This document shows, piece after piece, positions 19,601 through 26,854 of a stretch of DNA of 49,071 bases. Position 1 is the first letter of the stretch. The number at the start of each line of letters is the position of its first letter. Made by a program: the position numbers and the translations under genes. Origin of the DNA: an uncultured Bacteroidales bacterium (GTDB taxonomy: Bacteria; Bacteroidota; Bacteroidia; Bacteroidales; UBA932); the NCBI GenBank assembly GCA_900316525.1, contig ONDF01000019.1, positions 1-49,071 of the forward strand, written 5' to 3'. Below the pieces are notes generated by a model that ran no database searches, was not told the origin of the DNA, and was given only the letters and a program-made list of their open reading frames with translations.

Positions 19601-19804
19601 GACCGGCACGTTGTTGATCGAGAAGGAACCGTTGGCATCGGTGACGGTGCCGTTGGTGGTTCCCGTTACCACGACGCCCGCGCCGATGACGGGGCCGATG
19701 TTGTCGGAGACGACACCGGTGGCCGTGCGGTTCTGGGCGGATGCGGTCCAGGCAATGCATACGAGGACCGCAGTCAGCAGGACTGACTGAAGCTTTTTCA
19801 ACAT
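16676..19804 (-). CDS. SusC/RagA-family TonB-dependent outer-membrane transporter
   Basis: The 1042-residue protein has a signal peptide ending in TASAQ, a carboxypeptidase-D-like N-terminal domain (ATGVVSDNIGPVIGAGVVVTG), the TonB box region (LDEVVVTALG), the plug with SVLKGATAAALYGSRAGNGVI, and a long beta barrel ending in NFGVAINIGF. It imports ligand captured by the adjoining SusD-like protein, using TonB energy. No ECF sigma factor, anti-sigma factor or hybrid sensor is adjacent. The leader contains three copies of a short GGTTGGT motif. Confidence 0.95.
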   Translation of the reverse strand: MLKKLQSVLLTAVLVCIAWTASAQNRTATGVVSDNIGPVIGAGVVVTGTTNGTVTDANGSFSINNVPVGATIQVTCIGYAPVEYVFDGSSKNIVLKEDSELLDEVVVTALGISREKKSLGYAVQDVKAEELTRGGGVTLTDALMGKVAGLAINNSATGAGGSTRVVLRGNSSLSDNNSPLYVVDGVPYDNGGMPGADQAGLWGSIDHQGGAFDINPEDIESVSVLKGATAAALYGSRAGNGVILITTKKGGKGQEKIGVTYNGKFTWSPVTYFPALQNIYGQGTLGKYDKQATGSWGEEMSASTTKANWWDGTSEISYIGTENPWKEFYRTGNSQSNNVTLAGGGKDNPFRLTLGYDNTNSVVKTSNIKRTSVDFVTSNKLTDWLTLDVKANYVNTAGNNRQARGAYGSSYAILTMPRSIKLSDLAEHWLDANAAAAGAGAEAQVNWYKVSPNCQNPYFIQNNLVNGDVQNKFFGVGTLTVNLMKNLTFKVKEGLTWAGTTEKNTRLYDTSGFNWPEFSMRKSTTMENNLEGLLSYNNKFGDFDFGASVGGNIMHYKNEVLRADAKNIPFSGAYYIRAGQLDSDTYNDIYEKEIQSLYAFANLGYKNFLFLDVTARNDWSSTLPAENRSYFYPSVSLSYLLTGMLDEMGVSYNKDILDYGKIRASWAKVGKDTDPYQLMTLLGTSSGINDLNYITYPTTRANANLKPEMVTSWELGTEWHFFKNRLGFDFTYYHSNTVNQVMRIDLPYSSGVQRQWINAGNIQNQGIEFQLNADFIRTRDVTFGATFNFAKNWNKVLELYHNAEMGIDMDRYSLGNINFSSSGDGTVYAIEGREIGTLVGTGYKYDDKGNKVIGTNGLPVIESNKEIASVAPDFTGSFGLNFSWKGIALNALFSFQKGGSLYSATEYMTLHSGTGLRTADRSKRVIAGVLADGSVNKEEVTAQNFWNNIPMEECVYDASYLKLSELSLGYSIPKKFLDRAFGGYVNNIRVSAVGSNLFYFLKHTPGTTPDGALTENSLMATAFDLCPYPATRNFGVAINIGF

Positions 19805-19808
19805 AAAG

Positions 19809-19899
19809 TGGTTGGTTAAAAAATGGTTGGTGATTTCCGATATGGTTGGTTGAGAGGTCGTTTTTCTTCGTTTTAGTGGTTAAATTGCTTGCAAATATA
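19809..19899 (-). promoter_or_regulatory. SusC leader: -7 box and three spaced AACCAACCA-type motifs
   Basis: On the minus strand the -7 box TATATTTG lies at 19899-19892. Downstream of it, in the presumed 5' UTR, three copies of (A)ACCAACCA occur at 19851-19843, 19831-19824 and 19817-19809, the last five bases from the start codon. No standard -33 element is visible. The motifs may be a binding site in the mRNA or DNA; their role is unknown. Confidence 0.45.
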
Positions 19900-19933
19900 T
19901 GTTTTTTTTCGTCTCGTTGTCCCTGAAATTGCG

Positions 19934-19941
19934 TATATTTG
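19934..19941 (+). promoter_or_regulatory. -7 box for the DUF4290-FtsK-LolA operon
   Basis: TATATTTG fits TAnnTTTG and ends 28 bases before ATG 19970. The gap to the divergent susC-like gene is 165 bases. Confidence 0.5.
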
Positions 19942-19969
19942 TCCGTTTCGAATATTTGAGAGTTAGATT

Positions 19970-20653
19970 ATGGAAGCGAACGAGAACACTATCAAGCTGT
20001 ATTACAATACTGAAGTCAAGAAGCTCGCGATGCCCGAATACGGGCGGAACGTGCTGAAGATGGTCGAGATGATGAAAGGCATCGAGGACCGCGCGAAGCG
20101 GTCCGAGCAGGCGCGCGCCATCGTCAAGGTGATGGAGACCCTGAACCCGCAGGTGCACCAGCAGGAGAACTTCGAGCAGAAGCTCTGGGACCACCTCTAT
20201 ATGATTGCCGGTTACGACCTGGACATCGACGCGCCCTATCCTGCGCCGCATCCGGAGGTGATCAACAGCCGTCCGGACCCGATTCCCCTGAACACGAAAC
20301 CCATCAAGGCGCGCCACTATGGCCGCAACATCGAAAGCATCATCGACCTGATCGCCAGCGAGGCGGACGGGGAAGTGAAGACCGCGATGATCCGCTCCCT
20401 CGCCATCTACATGCGCCAGCAGTACCTGATCTGGAACAAGGACACCGTGGCCGACGAGACCATCTTCGCCGACATCGAGCGCCTCTCCGGCGGCCGCGTG
20501 ACGGTTCCCGAAGGCCTGGAGCTCTCCAAGATCGACGCGAACGCCAACTATTCCCGCCCGGGTATGAACATGGGCTTCAACCGCGGCGGCGGCAACAACG
20601 GCGGCGGCAAGAAGCAGTGGGTCAATTACAAGAAGAACGGCAAGAAGAAATGA
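19970..20653 (+). CDS. DUF4290 domain protein
   Basis: The 227-residue protein matches the DUF4290 family, which I know only from Bacteroidetes (YNTEVKKLAMPEYGRN, QEQ/NFEQKLWDHL, NIESIIDLIA). It is mostly helical and has a low-complexity tail rich in Gly, Asn and Lys (RGGGNNGGGKKQWVNYKK). No signal peptide or membrane segment is seen, so it should be cytoplasmic. Its stop overlaps the ftsK start (ATGA), which suggests a role linked to chromosome or cell-division work, but its biochemical function is unknown. Confidence 0.85.
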   Translation: MEANENTIKLYYNTEVKKLAMPEYGRNVLKMVEMMKGIEDRAKRSEQARAIVKVMETLNPQVHQQENFEQKLWDHLYMIAGYDLDIDAPYPAPHPEVINSRPDPIPLNTKPIKARHYGRNIESIIDLIASEADGEVKTAMIRSLAIYMRQQYLIWNKDTVADETIFADIERLSGGRVTVPEGLELSKIDANANYSRPGMNMGFNRGGGNNGGGKKQWVNYKKNGKKK

Positions 20654-23067
20654 AGCTGAAACGTCCCTCCGCATACTGGGCAGAACTGGACGAGAAGCGG
20701 CGGTCCCAATACCGGATCGTCGCCGCTGTCCTGCTGGGTATCTTCACCCTCTTCACCGCCATCGCGGTGGGGTCGTATTTCTTCACCTGGAAGCAGGATG
20801 CGAGCCTCCTGTCGGAGCCGGACCTGCTGGGGAGCGAAGCCGCCGTGTCCAACGCCGGTTCCAAGCTGGGCTTCCGCTGGGGCCGCTTCCTCGTGACGCG
20901 GAGCTTCGGCCTCGCCGCGCTCGGCCTGGTCGCCTTCCTCGTGGCCTGGACCCTCAGCCGGGCCGTTCCCAAGCTCCGGATTCCCCTGGGCAAGTGGTTC
21001 GTCTATTCCTTCACGGGCACCTTCCTCGGTTCCTGGCTCCTGGCCCTCGTGAGCCGGCTGGCCGGGTGGGATACCCTGTTCGGCGGCGGCCTCGGCGGCC
21101 GCGCGGGCGCCGCGTTCGTGGACGGAAGCATCGACCTCGTGGGCTTCGTCGTCACGGTCCTCGTGATCCTGGCCCTCACGGGCCTGTGGCTGTACTTCCT
21201 GACGGACGGCTTCAAGTCCGCGGCCGGGAAGGAGGAAGAGGTTCCCGGTCAAGCCGGGAATGACGAGCCCGAACCGGAACCCGTGGTTCGACAAGCTCAC
21301 CAACCGGTACCGTTTTCGGTCCCTGAGCCTGTCGAAGGGCCGAAACCCGAGCCCAAGCCGGAACCTGTGGTTCGACAAGCTCACCAACCGGTCCCTGAGC
21401 CTGTCGAAGGGCCGGAACCTGCCGCGGAGGCGGAAGGGACCTTCACCGTGGAGACGGACGACACGCTGGACCAGAAGGTCCGGGAGCCGCTCCCGCGCAT
21501 CGACAACCGCGCGGACCTTCCCAAGTACAAGTTCCCGACGCTGGACATCCTGGGCGACTACCTGAGCGCCCGGCACGAGCCCTCGCAGGACGAGCTGAAC
21601 CGCAACAACAACAAGATCCGCGCGACCCTCGCGAGCTACAAGATCCAGGTCAAGGATGTCACCGCCATCGTGGGCCCGACCGTCACCCTGTACAAGGTGT
21701 ACCCGGCCCCGGGCGTGAAGATCGCCTCCATCAAGATGCTGCAGGACGACATCGCCATCTCCCTGAACGCCAAGGGCGTGCGTATCGTCACCCTGTCGGA
21801 TTCCGTGGGCATCGAGGTGGCGAACGACACCCCGTCCATCGTCCCGCTCAAGCAGCTCCTGAACGACGACGCGTACCGCAACAGCAAGGCGGAACTCCCC
21901 GTCGCCATCGGCTATACCATCTCCCAGAAGGTCAAGGTGTTCGACCTGGCCGACGCCCCGCATCTGCTCGTGGCCGGCGCCACCAAGCAGGGCAAGTCCG
22001 TGGGCCTGAACGTCATCGTGTCCTCGCTCCTGTACGCGAAGCATCCGTCGGAGCTCAAGTTCGTGTTCATCGACCCGAAGATGGTCGAGTTCTCCGCCTA
22101 TGCGAAGCTCCTGAACCATTACCTCGCGGTGCTGCCGAACGCCGCCGACGAGCAGGACGAGCGGGATCAGGCCATCGTCAAGAACGCCAAGAGCGCGTCG
22201 GCCATCCTCCAGTCCCTGTGCGTGGAGATGGACGACCGGTACGCCCTCCTGAACAAGGCCGGCGTGAACAACATCAAGCTGTACAACGACAAGTACCGCG
22301 ACCGTCACCTGCTGCCCACCGAAGGCCATCGTTTCCTGCCCTACATCGTCGTCGTCATCGACGAGTACGCGGACCTGACGATGTCCGTGGGCGCCGGTCC
22401 CGAGTCCAAGGCCGTCGCGCGGAGCATCACCACCTCCGTCATCCGCCTGGCCCAGAAGGGCCGTGCGGCGGGCCTGCACGTGATCCTCGCGACCCAGCGC
22501 CCGACCGTGGACGTGATCACCGGCCTCATCAAGGCGAACTTCCCGATGCGCATCGCCTTCCGCGTGACCTCCCGCATCGACTCCTCCACCATCCTGGACC
22601 AGCCCGGCGCCGACAAGCTCATCGGCCGGGGCGACATGCTGCTGTACAGCGGCGTGGAGATGGAACGCATCCAGTGCGCCTTCATCGGCAACGACGAGAT
22701 CGCCGCGCTCACGGATGCCGTCGGGAAACAGATCGGCTATCAGAAATCCTACAATACTCCGTACTACCTGCCCGAGCCCGCCCCCGAGGAAGGGGATGAA
22801 GGCGGTGGCGGCCTGGTGGACATGAAACAGCTGGACGAACGTTTCGAGGAGGCCGCCCGCCTCGTCGTCACGAGCCAGCGCGGCTCCACTTCCGACCTCC
22901 AGCGACGGCTTGGCATGGGTTATGCAAAGGCAGGTAGGGTGATGGACCAGCTCGAGGCCGCCGGCATCGTGGGACCGCAGAACGGTTCCAAGCCGCGCGA
23001 GGTCCTGGTGAAGGACTTCAACGAGCTGGACCAGATCCTGAGCCACTTTATGAACGGAGAACAATGA
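20650..23067 (+). CDS. ftsK: FtsK/SpoIIIE DNA translocase
   Basis: The 805-residue protein has four N-terminal membrane helices (~22-44, 84-100, 113-134, 165-185), a Pro/Glu-rich linker (~195-270), and the motor domain with Walker A GATKQGKS (~443) and Walker B VVVIDEYADL (~567). A C-terminal winged-helix gamma domain (~730-795, TSDLQRRLGMGYAKAGRVMD) reads the polar DNA sequences that guide translocation to dif. It moves the last DNA across the closing septum. The linker contains translated dispersed repeats (21242-21413). The ATG at 20650 overlaps the upstream stop, and the next gene again starts in the ftsK stop. Confidence 0.95.
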   Translation: MKLKRPSAYWAELDEKRRSQYRIVAAVLLGIFTLFTAIAVGSYFFTWKQDASLLSEPDLLGSEAAVSNAGSKLGFRWGRFLVTRSFGLAALGLVAFLVAWTLSRAVPKLRIPLGKWFVYSFTGTFLGSWLLALVSRLAGWDTLFGGGLGGRAGAAFVDGSIDLVGFVVTVLVILALTGLWLYFLTDGFKSAAGKEEEVPGQAGNDEPEPEPVVRQAHQPVPFSVPEPVEGPKPEPKPEPVVRQAHQPVPEPVEGPEPAAEAEGTFTVETDDTLDQKVREPLPRIDNRADLPKYKFPTLDILGDYLSARHEPSQDELNRNNNKIRATLASYKIQVKDVTAIVGPTVTLYKVYPAPGVKIASIKMLQDDIAISLNAKGVRIVTLSDSVGIEVANDTPSIVPLKQLLNDDAYRNSKAELPVAIGYTISQKVKVFDLADAPHLLVAGATKQGKSVGLNVIVSSLLYAKHPSELKFVFIDPKMVEFSAYAKLLNHYLAVLPNAADEQDERDQAIVKNAKSASAILQSLCVEMDDRYALLNKAGVNNIKLYNDKYRDRHLLPTEGHRFLPYIVVVIDEYADLTMSVGAGPESKAVARSITTSVIRLAQKGRAAGLHVILATQRPTVDVITGLIKANFPMRIAFRVTSRIDSSTILDQPGADKLIGRGDMLLYSGVEMERIQCAFIGNDEIAALTDAVGKQIGYQKSYNTPYYLPEPAPEEGDEGGGGLVDMKQLDERFEEAARLVVTSQRGSTSDLQRRLGMGYAKAGRVMDQLEAAGIVGPQNGSKPREVLVKDFNELDQILSHFMNGEQ
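21242..21413. repeat. Three dispersed-repeat units inside the ftsK linker
   Basis: At 21242-21264 a hairpin TTCCCGG/CCGGGAA is followed by TGACG. At 21284-21341 and 21368-21413 two copies begin TGGTTCGACAAGCTCACCAA and end CCTGAGCCTGTCGAAGGGCC; the first copy has a 12-base insert in its middle. I recall all three as common intergenic repeat families in environmental bacterial genomes. Here they are in frame and encode VVRQAHQPV...PEPVEG twice, as part of the flexible linker. Confidence 0.8.
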
Positions 23068-23591
23068 AAAGAATCGTCACAGGCCTCGCGGCCATCCTCC
23101 TGTCCCTGAGCGCGTTCGCGCAGGGCGGCATTCCCATCCTGGACCGTGTCCCGGGCCACCGGGTCCTGTTCCACTATACCTACAGCCTCTCCCAGGGCGG
23201 CAAGCCGATGACCCAGGTCACCGACGGCGACGTCGTCGTGGAGGACAACGCCTACCTGCTCTCGGGCCTCGGCCTGGAGGTGCGCAGCGACGGCACCACC
23301 CGCTGGAGCCTGGACCGCGCCGCGGAGGAGCTCCTCATCGAGACCGTGGAGAAGGAAGACCTCTTCACCAATCCGGCCCTGTTCATCAATTCCTACAAGG
23401 GCTACATGGACAAGATCCGCGTGAACGGTTCCTCCTCCAATTCCCTGGACGTCACGCTCGTCTTGGACGAGGAAACGTCCGCCCGCTTTGTCCTCAAGAA
23501 CATCGTCTTCGAGGACAAGCAAGGAAAAAGCGACTTCACGCTGAACGTGAAATCGCTTCCCGATTCGTATGTGATCACCGATCTTCGGTAG
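23064..23591 (+). CDS. LolA-like outer-membrane lipoprotein carrier
   Basis: The 175-residue protein has a signal peptide (MKRIVTGLAAILLSLSAFAQ) and the repeated beta strands of the LolA fold: an early FHYTYSLSQGGKPM strand, a DGTTRWSLD turn, and a FVLKNIVFEDKQGKSDFTLNV pattern near the end. LolA proteins ferry lipoproteins through the periplasm from the LolCDE complex. It is coupled to ftsK by an ATGA overlap, an order seen in Bacteroidetes. Likeness to LolA is by pattern, so substrate and essentiality are unproven. Confidence 0.72.
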   Translation: MKRIVTGLAAILLSLSAFAQGGIPILDRVPGHRVLFHYTYSLSQGGKPMTQVTDGDVVVEDNAYLLSGLGLEVRSDGTTRWSLDRAAEELLIETVEKEDLFTNPALFINSYKGYMDKIRVNGSSSNSLDVTLVLDEETSARFVLKNIVFEDKQGKSDFTLNVKSLPDSYVITDLR

Positions 23592-23609
23592 ATTCTTCCG
23601 GATGAAATA

Positions 23610-24581
23610 TCAGTCTGCGTGATTGCGGACGCAACGTACGGAAAGGGCCAGCGAGCCCTTTTCTGCGTAGGTGGAGCGCACTTCGTTCTCCTGCACGTGG
23701 ATGTAGCGGTAGGCGGCCATGTCGGGATTGTCCTCGGAAACCGTGGAGGTCCAGAAGGCGGCGTAGTCGTAGAGCCGCTTGTAGGAAGGTGTGGTGATGG
23801 CCGGGAGCGCGAAGCCGGCGGGAATGACGGCGAGCGCCAGGGTGTTCGTCCGGGGCACGTCGGGCCAGAATTCCCACATCTTCTTGCTGTTCAGGTAGGC
23901 GTCGCACATCAGCGGGCCCGCGTCGACGCCCAGGAAGTCCCATTCCTCGCTGGTGGGAAGGCGCCAGCCCTCGGGGCAGGCTTCCATCGCCTCGTCCCAG
24001 GTGTAGTAGCGGCCGAGCGGATAGGAGGTGACGTCGGCGTTCTCATAGGCGAGGCCTTCGCCGGTCCAGGCGAGGTTGTTGCGGAACCAGTCCAGCTCGC
24101 CGATCTGGATGTAGTAGTACTCGCTTTCCCCCTCCTTGTCGCGGGGGTCGGTGATATGGTCGTCCCAAAGCTCGATGCCGGTGCCGGTAAGGGTCTTGCC
24201 GAGGGCCGGGTCGATGACGATGATCGTATGGGATGTCGAGGTCGAGTAATAGTTGTTGTCCGGGTCGGACGCCTGGCAGGTGATGGTGTAGTTGCCCACC
24301 TCTTCCACCTTGAGGGTGAATGTTTCCGCTTCCTGATACTCTCCCGAGTTCACTCTCCACCGGTAGGTGTACTTCTCCACGCCGGGTTTTTCTTCGGTGT
24401 AGTACACGCCGTAGGGCTTCAGGGTGAAGGAATCGCCCGGACGGGCGAAGGTGGCCAGGTCGAACTCCAGGCCATACAGATAGGGTTTGACGACGGTTTC
24501 TTCCTCTTTTTTCTTGCAGGAGAAAGCGGAGAACGCGGCCAGGACCAGGGTTGTATAGAGCAGTAAACGTTTCTTCATCAT
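23610..24581 (-). CDS. FISUMP-domain surface lipoprotein
   Basis: The 323-residue product has a lipoprotein signal (TLVLAAFSAFSC) followed by KKKEEE. Residues ~40-125 look like PKD/Ig-type beta domains (YTYRWRVNSGEY, VGNYTITCQASD). The C-terminal ~200 residues match the Fibrobacter succinogenes major paralogous (FISUMP) domain: GLAYENADVTSYPLGRYYTW, ACPEGWRLPTSEEWDFL, SVRCVRN. This domain is found on surface proteins of unknown function. ATG 24578 is an equally good start. It converges on the LolA-like gene with 18 bases between and no terminator seen. Confidence 0.82.
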   Translation of the reverse strand: MMKKRLLLYTTLVLAAFSAFSCKKKEEETVVKPYLYGLEFDLATFARPGDSFTLKPYGVYYTEEKPGVEKYTYRWRVNSGEYQEAETFTLKVEEVGNYTITCQASDPDNNYYSTSTSHTIIVIDPALGKTLTGTGIELWDDHITDPRDKEGESEYYYIQIGELDWFRNNLAWTGEGLAYENADVTSYPLGRYYTWDEAMEACPEGWRLPTSEEWDFLGVDAGPLMCDAYLNSKKMWEFWPDVPRTNTLALAVIPAGFALPAITTPSYKRLYDYAAFWTSTVSEDNPDMAAYRYIHVQENEVRSTYAEKGSLALSVRCVRNHAD

Positions 24582-24623
24582 TGTTTTTGCGTATCCAATC
24601 TGCAAATATCGTAATTTTTATCG

Positions 24624-24631
24624 TAATTTTG
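24624..24631 (+). promoter_or_regulatory. -7 box for apbE
   Basis: TAATTTTG fits TAnnTTTG and lies 30 bases before the ATG at 24662, in the 80-base gap between the divergent FISUMP and apbE genes. Confidence 0.4.
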
Positions 24632-24661
24632 TGCAACTATCTTGCCGCAACCGCCTTGGAA

Positions 24662-25717
24662 ATGAAAAAAACCATCCTCGCCCTCCTGTTTGCGCTTGTC
24701 CTGTCCGCCTGCGGACCGGAAGACCGTTTCATTCAGGTCACCGGCCACGCCCAGGGCGGCGTCTACACCGTCAAAGTGAACCTGAAAGGGGTTTCCGTGC
24801 CCCCGGAGGAGATCCGCGATTCGGTGGACGCCATCCTCACCCGCGTGGACACGACCCTTTCGGGCTACAACAAGGGGTCGTTGCTGTCCCGTTTCAACGC
24901 CGGGGAGCCCATCCGGCCGAACGGCCTGTTCCTGGAGATGTACCGGGTCGGGTACGGCTGGTACGAGCGGTCGGGCGGCGTGCTGGACTTCGCGGCCGGC
25001 CCGCTCTTCGACGCCTGGGGGTTCGGCTTTAAATCGGGCGAAATGCCCACGGACGAGGCTGTGTCGGCGATCAAGGCCTCCTGCGGGATGGGCCTTCTGC
25101 AACCGTCGATGACTCCGCGCGCGGACGGCACGCTGTCGGTGCGCGACGTGCGCCGGGACGGGACGGACGCGCCGGTCGTGCTGAACTACAACGCTATCGC
25201 GCAAGGGTACACCTGCGACTTGGTGGCGGCCTATCTCTATTCCATCGGCGTGAAGGACATGCTCGTGGACATCGGCGAAATCTGGTGCGACGGCCACAGC
25301 CCCTCCGGCCGGCCGTGGAACGTGGGCGTGGACCGGCCCTATGACCGGCCTGCCGACGGGACCGACCAGGTGGGCGCGGAACTGGACGGCGTCTGGTCCT
25401 CCTCCCTTGCGCCCGCCGGCATCGTCACCTCCGGCAATTACCGCAAGTTCTATGTCCGCGACGGCCGCAAGTATGCGCACTCCATCGATCCGCGCAGCGG
25501 CTATCCCGTGGACCATAACCTCCTGAGCGCCACCGTGGTCAGCCCGGACGGCGCGGCCGATGCGGACGCCCTCGCGACCTGGTGCATGGTCGTCGGCCTG
25601 GACGCCGCCCGCGAGCTGATCCTGGGCCTGGACGGCGTGGAGGGCTATCTCATCTACACCGCGGAGGACGGCGCCATGACCGAATGGGCCTCCCCGGGCT
25701 TCACATTGACGAAATAA
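24662..25717 (+). CDS. apbE: FAD:protein FMN transferase, lipoprotein form
   Basis: The 351-residue protein starts with a lipoprotein signal (LLFALVLSAC). It carries the ApbE landmarks: LSGYNKGSLLSRFN, GGVLDFAAGPLFDAWGFG, NYNAIAQGYTCDLVAAYL, MLVDIGEIWCDG, and the flavin/metal site TSGNYRKFYVRDGRKYAHSIDPRSGYP plus ADADALAT. It transfers FMN from FAD onto Thr residues of membrane redox proteins such as NqrB/NqrC or RnfG/RnfD. The substrate genes are not in this window. It overlaps the convergent comEC-like gene by 17 bases. Confidence 0.93.
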   Translation: MKKTILALLFALVLSACGPEDRFIQVTGHAQGGVYTVKVNLKGVSVPPEEIRDSVDAILTRVDTTLSGYNKGSLLSRFNAGEPIRPNGLFLEMYRVGYGWYERSGGVLDFAAGPLFDAWGFGFKSGEMPTDEAVSAIKASCGMGLLQPSMTPRADGTLSVRDVRRDGTDAPVVLNYNAIAQGYTCDLVAAYLYSIGVKDMLVDIGEIWCDGHSPSGRPWNVGVDRPYDRPADGTDQVGAELDGVWSSSLAPAGIVTSGNYRKFYVRDGRKYAHSIDPRSGYPVDHNLLSATVVSPDGAADADALATWCMVVGLDAARELILGLDGVEGYLIYTAEDGAMTEWASPGFTLTK

Positions 25718-26771
25718 CCTGCAGGATCCAGACCAGGGCCTGGCACAGCCAGTTCGTGGCGCGGACGAGGAAACCGGGGCAGCAGTGGATGCCCCGGAGG
25801 ACGAGCGTGGTCACGGCGGACCCCATCAGCAGGGTGGTCAGGGGCAGCGCGAAGAGGTTCGTGAGGAGGAAGTAGGTCGGGAAGGTATGGAACCGGAACC
25901 AGGCGAGGGGGCCGGTGAACGCCTGGCAGGAGATGGACAGGGCGGCCGCTTCCCAGATCTTCCGGACCGGGTCGATGCGGGGGCCTTTCGGGTACCAGCC
26001 CTCGAGGATGGGGAAGAGCAGGAAGATGCCGGCCATCGCCAGATAGGACAGCTGGAAGCCCGTGGAGGTGATGGCCGACGGGGTGAGGACGAGCTGGATC
26101 AGGAGGGCTGTGGACAGGATCCGGAGCGGGTCCCGCGGCCGGCAGGCGATACGGGCGGTCTCGTTCAGGAAGATGAACAGGAAGGCGCGGACGATGGAAG
26201 GGGAGGCCCCGGTCATCAGCGTGAACAGGCCGGCGGCGAGGACGATGAGCGCGTAGCGGACACGGCGAGCGCGCGGGCTGTTCCCGAGCGGCCACAGGAG
26301 CCGCGTGAGGAGGAGATACAGGATGCCGATGTGAAGTCCCGACAGGGCCAGCAGGTGCGCGCCGCCGCTTTCCCGGAACACGCGCACCGTCTCCTGCGAG
26401 AGCCCGCTCCGGTCGCCGGTCAGCAGCGCCTTCAGCAGGGGAGCCGTGCCCGCGGAAGGGAAGGGGATTCCGTCGATGAAAGCCCGCAGCCTTTCCGCCC
26501 AGGCCGATGCCCGCCGCTCCAGGAAGGTGGCCGTGTCCGCGCCGGGGAAAGCGTCCGCGAAGGCGCAGAAGGCGCCGAGCAGCAGGAAGGCCGGGAACAG
26601 CAGGCCGCCGCGCTCCGTTTTCAGGACGATGACGACGAGGCTGGCGAGGACGAGGAGGAGGCTGGTGGAGAGGATGGAAGGGTCCGCCGGAAGGCGCAAA
26701 AGAAGGGCCCCGGCCGCGACTCCGGCCGTGAAATGGACTGCCAACGCCTCTATGCCTGCCCGCTCCGCCAT
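25701..26771 (-). CDS. Short ComEC/Rec2-family membrane protein
   Basis: The 356-residue protein is almost all membrane helices. It carries the ComEC signature LLTGDRSGLSQETVRVFRESG followed by AHLLALSGLHIGIL and TGASPSIVRA. Full ComEC proteins are about 650-800 residues with an extra N-terminal domain and a C-terminal beta-lactamase-like nuclease; both are absent here, so this is the channel core alone. Such short forms occur in Bacteroidales. If functional it would take single-stranded DNA into the cytoplasm; no other competence genes are seen here. Confidence 0.82.
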   Translation of the reverse strand: MAERAGIEALAVHFTAGVAAGALLLRLPADPSILSTSLLLVLASLVVIVLKTERGGLLFPAFLLLGAFCAFADAFPGADTATFLERRASAWAERLRAFIDGIPFPSAGTAPLLKALLTGDRSGLSQETVRVFRESGGAHLLALSGLHIGILYLLLTRLLWPLGNSPRARRVRYALIVLAAGLFTLMTGASPSIVRAFLFIFLNETARIACRPRDPLRILSTALLIQLVLTPSAITSTGFQLSYLAMAGIFLLFPILEGWYPKGPRIDPVRKIWEAAALSISCQAFTGPLAWFRFHTFPTYFLLTNLFALPLTTLLMGSAVTTLVLRGIHCCPGFLVRATNWLCQALVWILQVISSM

Positions 26772-26784
26772 TTCCGTCTTTTCT

Positions 26785-26817
26785 TTTGCGAAAGTAGCGA
26801 TTATTTTATTAACTTTG
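26785..26817 (+). promoter_or_regulatory. Promoter of the ackA-ptb operon
   Basis: TTTG at 26785-26788, a 21-base spacer and TAACTTTG at 26810-26817 match the Bacteroidetes pattern. The -7 box ends 37 bases before ATG 26855. Confidence 0.65.
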
Positions 26818-26854
26818 CAAGGATTGACCGAAAATTAATTAAAGATTCATACCT

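Noticed and set aside
21284..21413. FtsK linker repeats as a CRISPR or a frameshifted segment
   Set aside because: Only two unequal copies occur and the frame is continuous with a normal FtsK motor on the far side.
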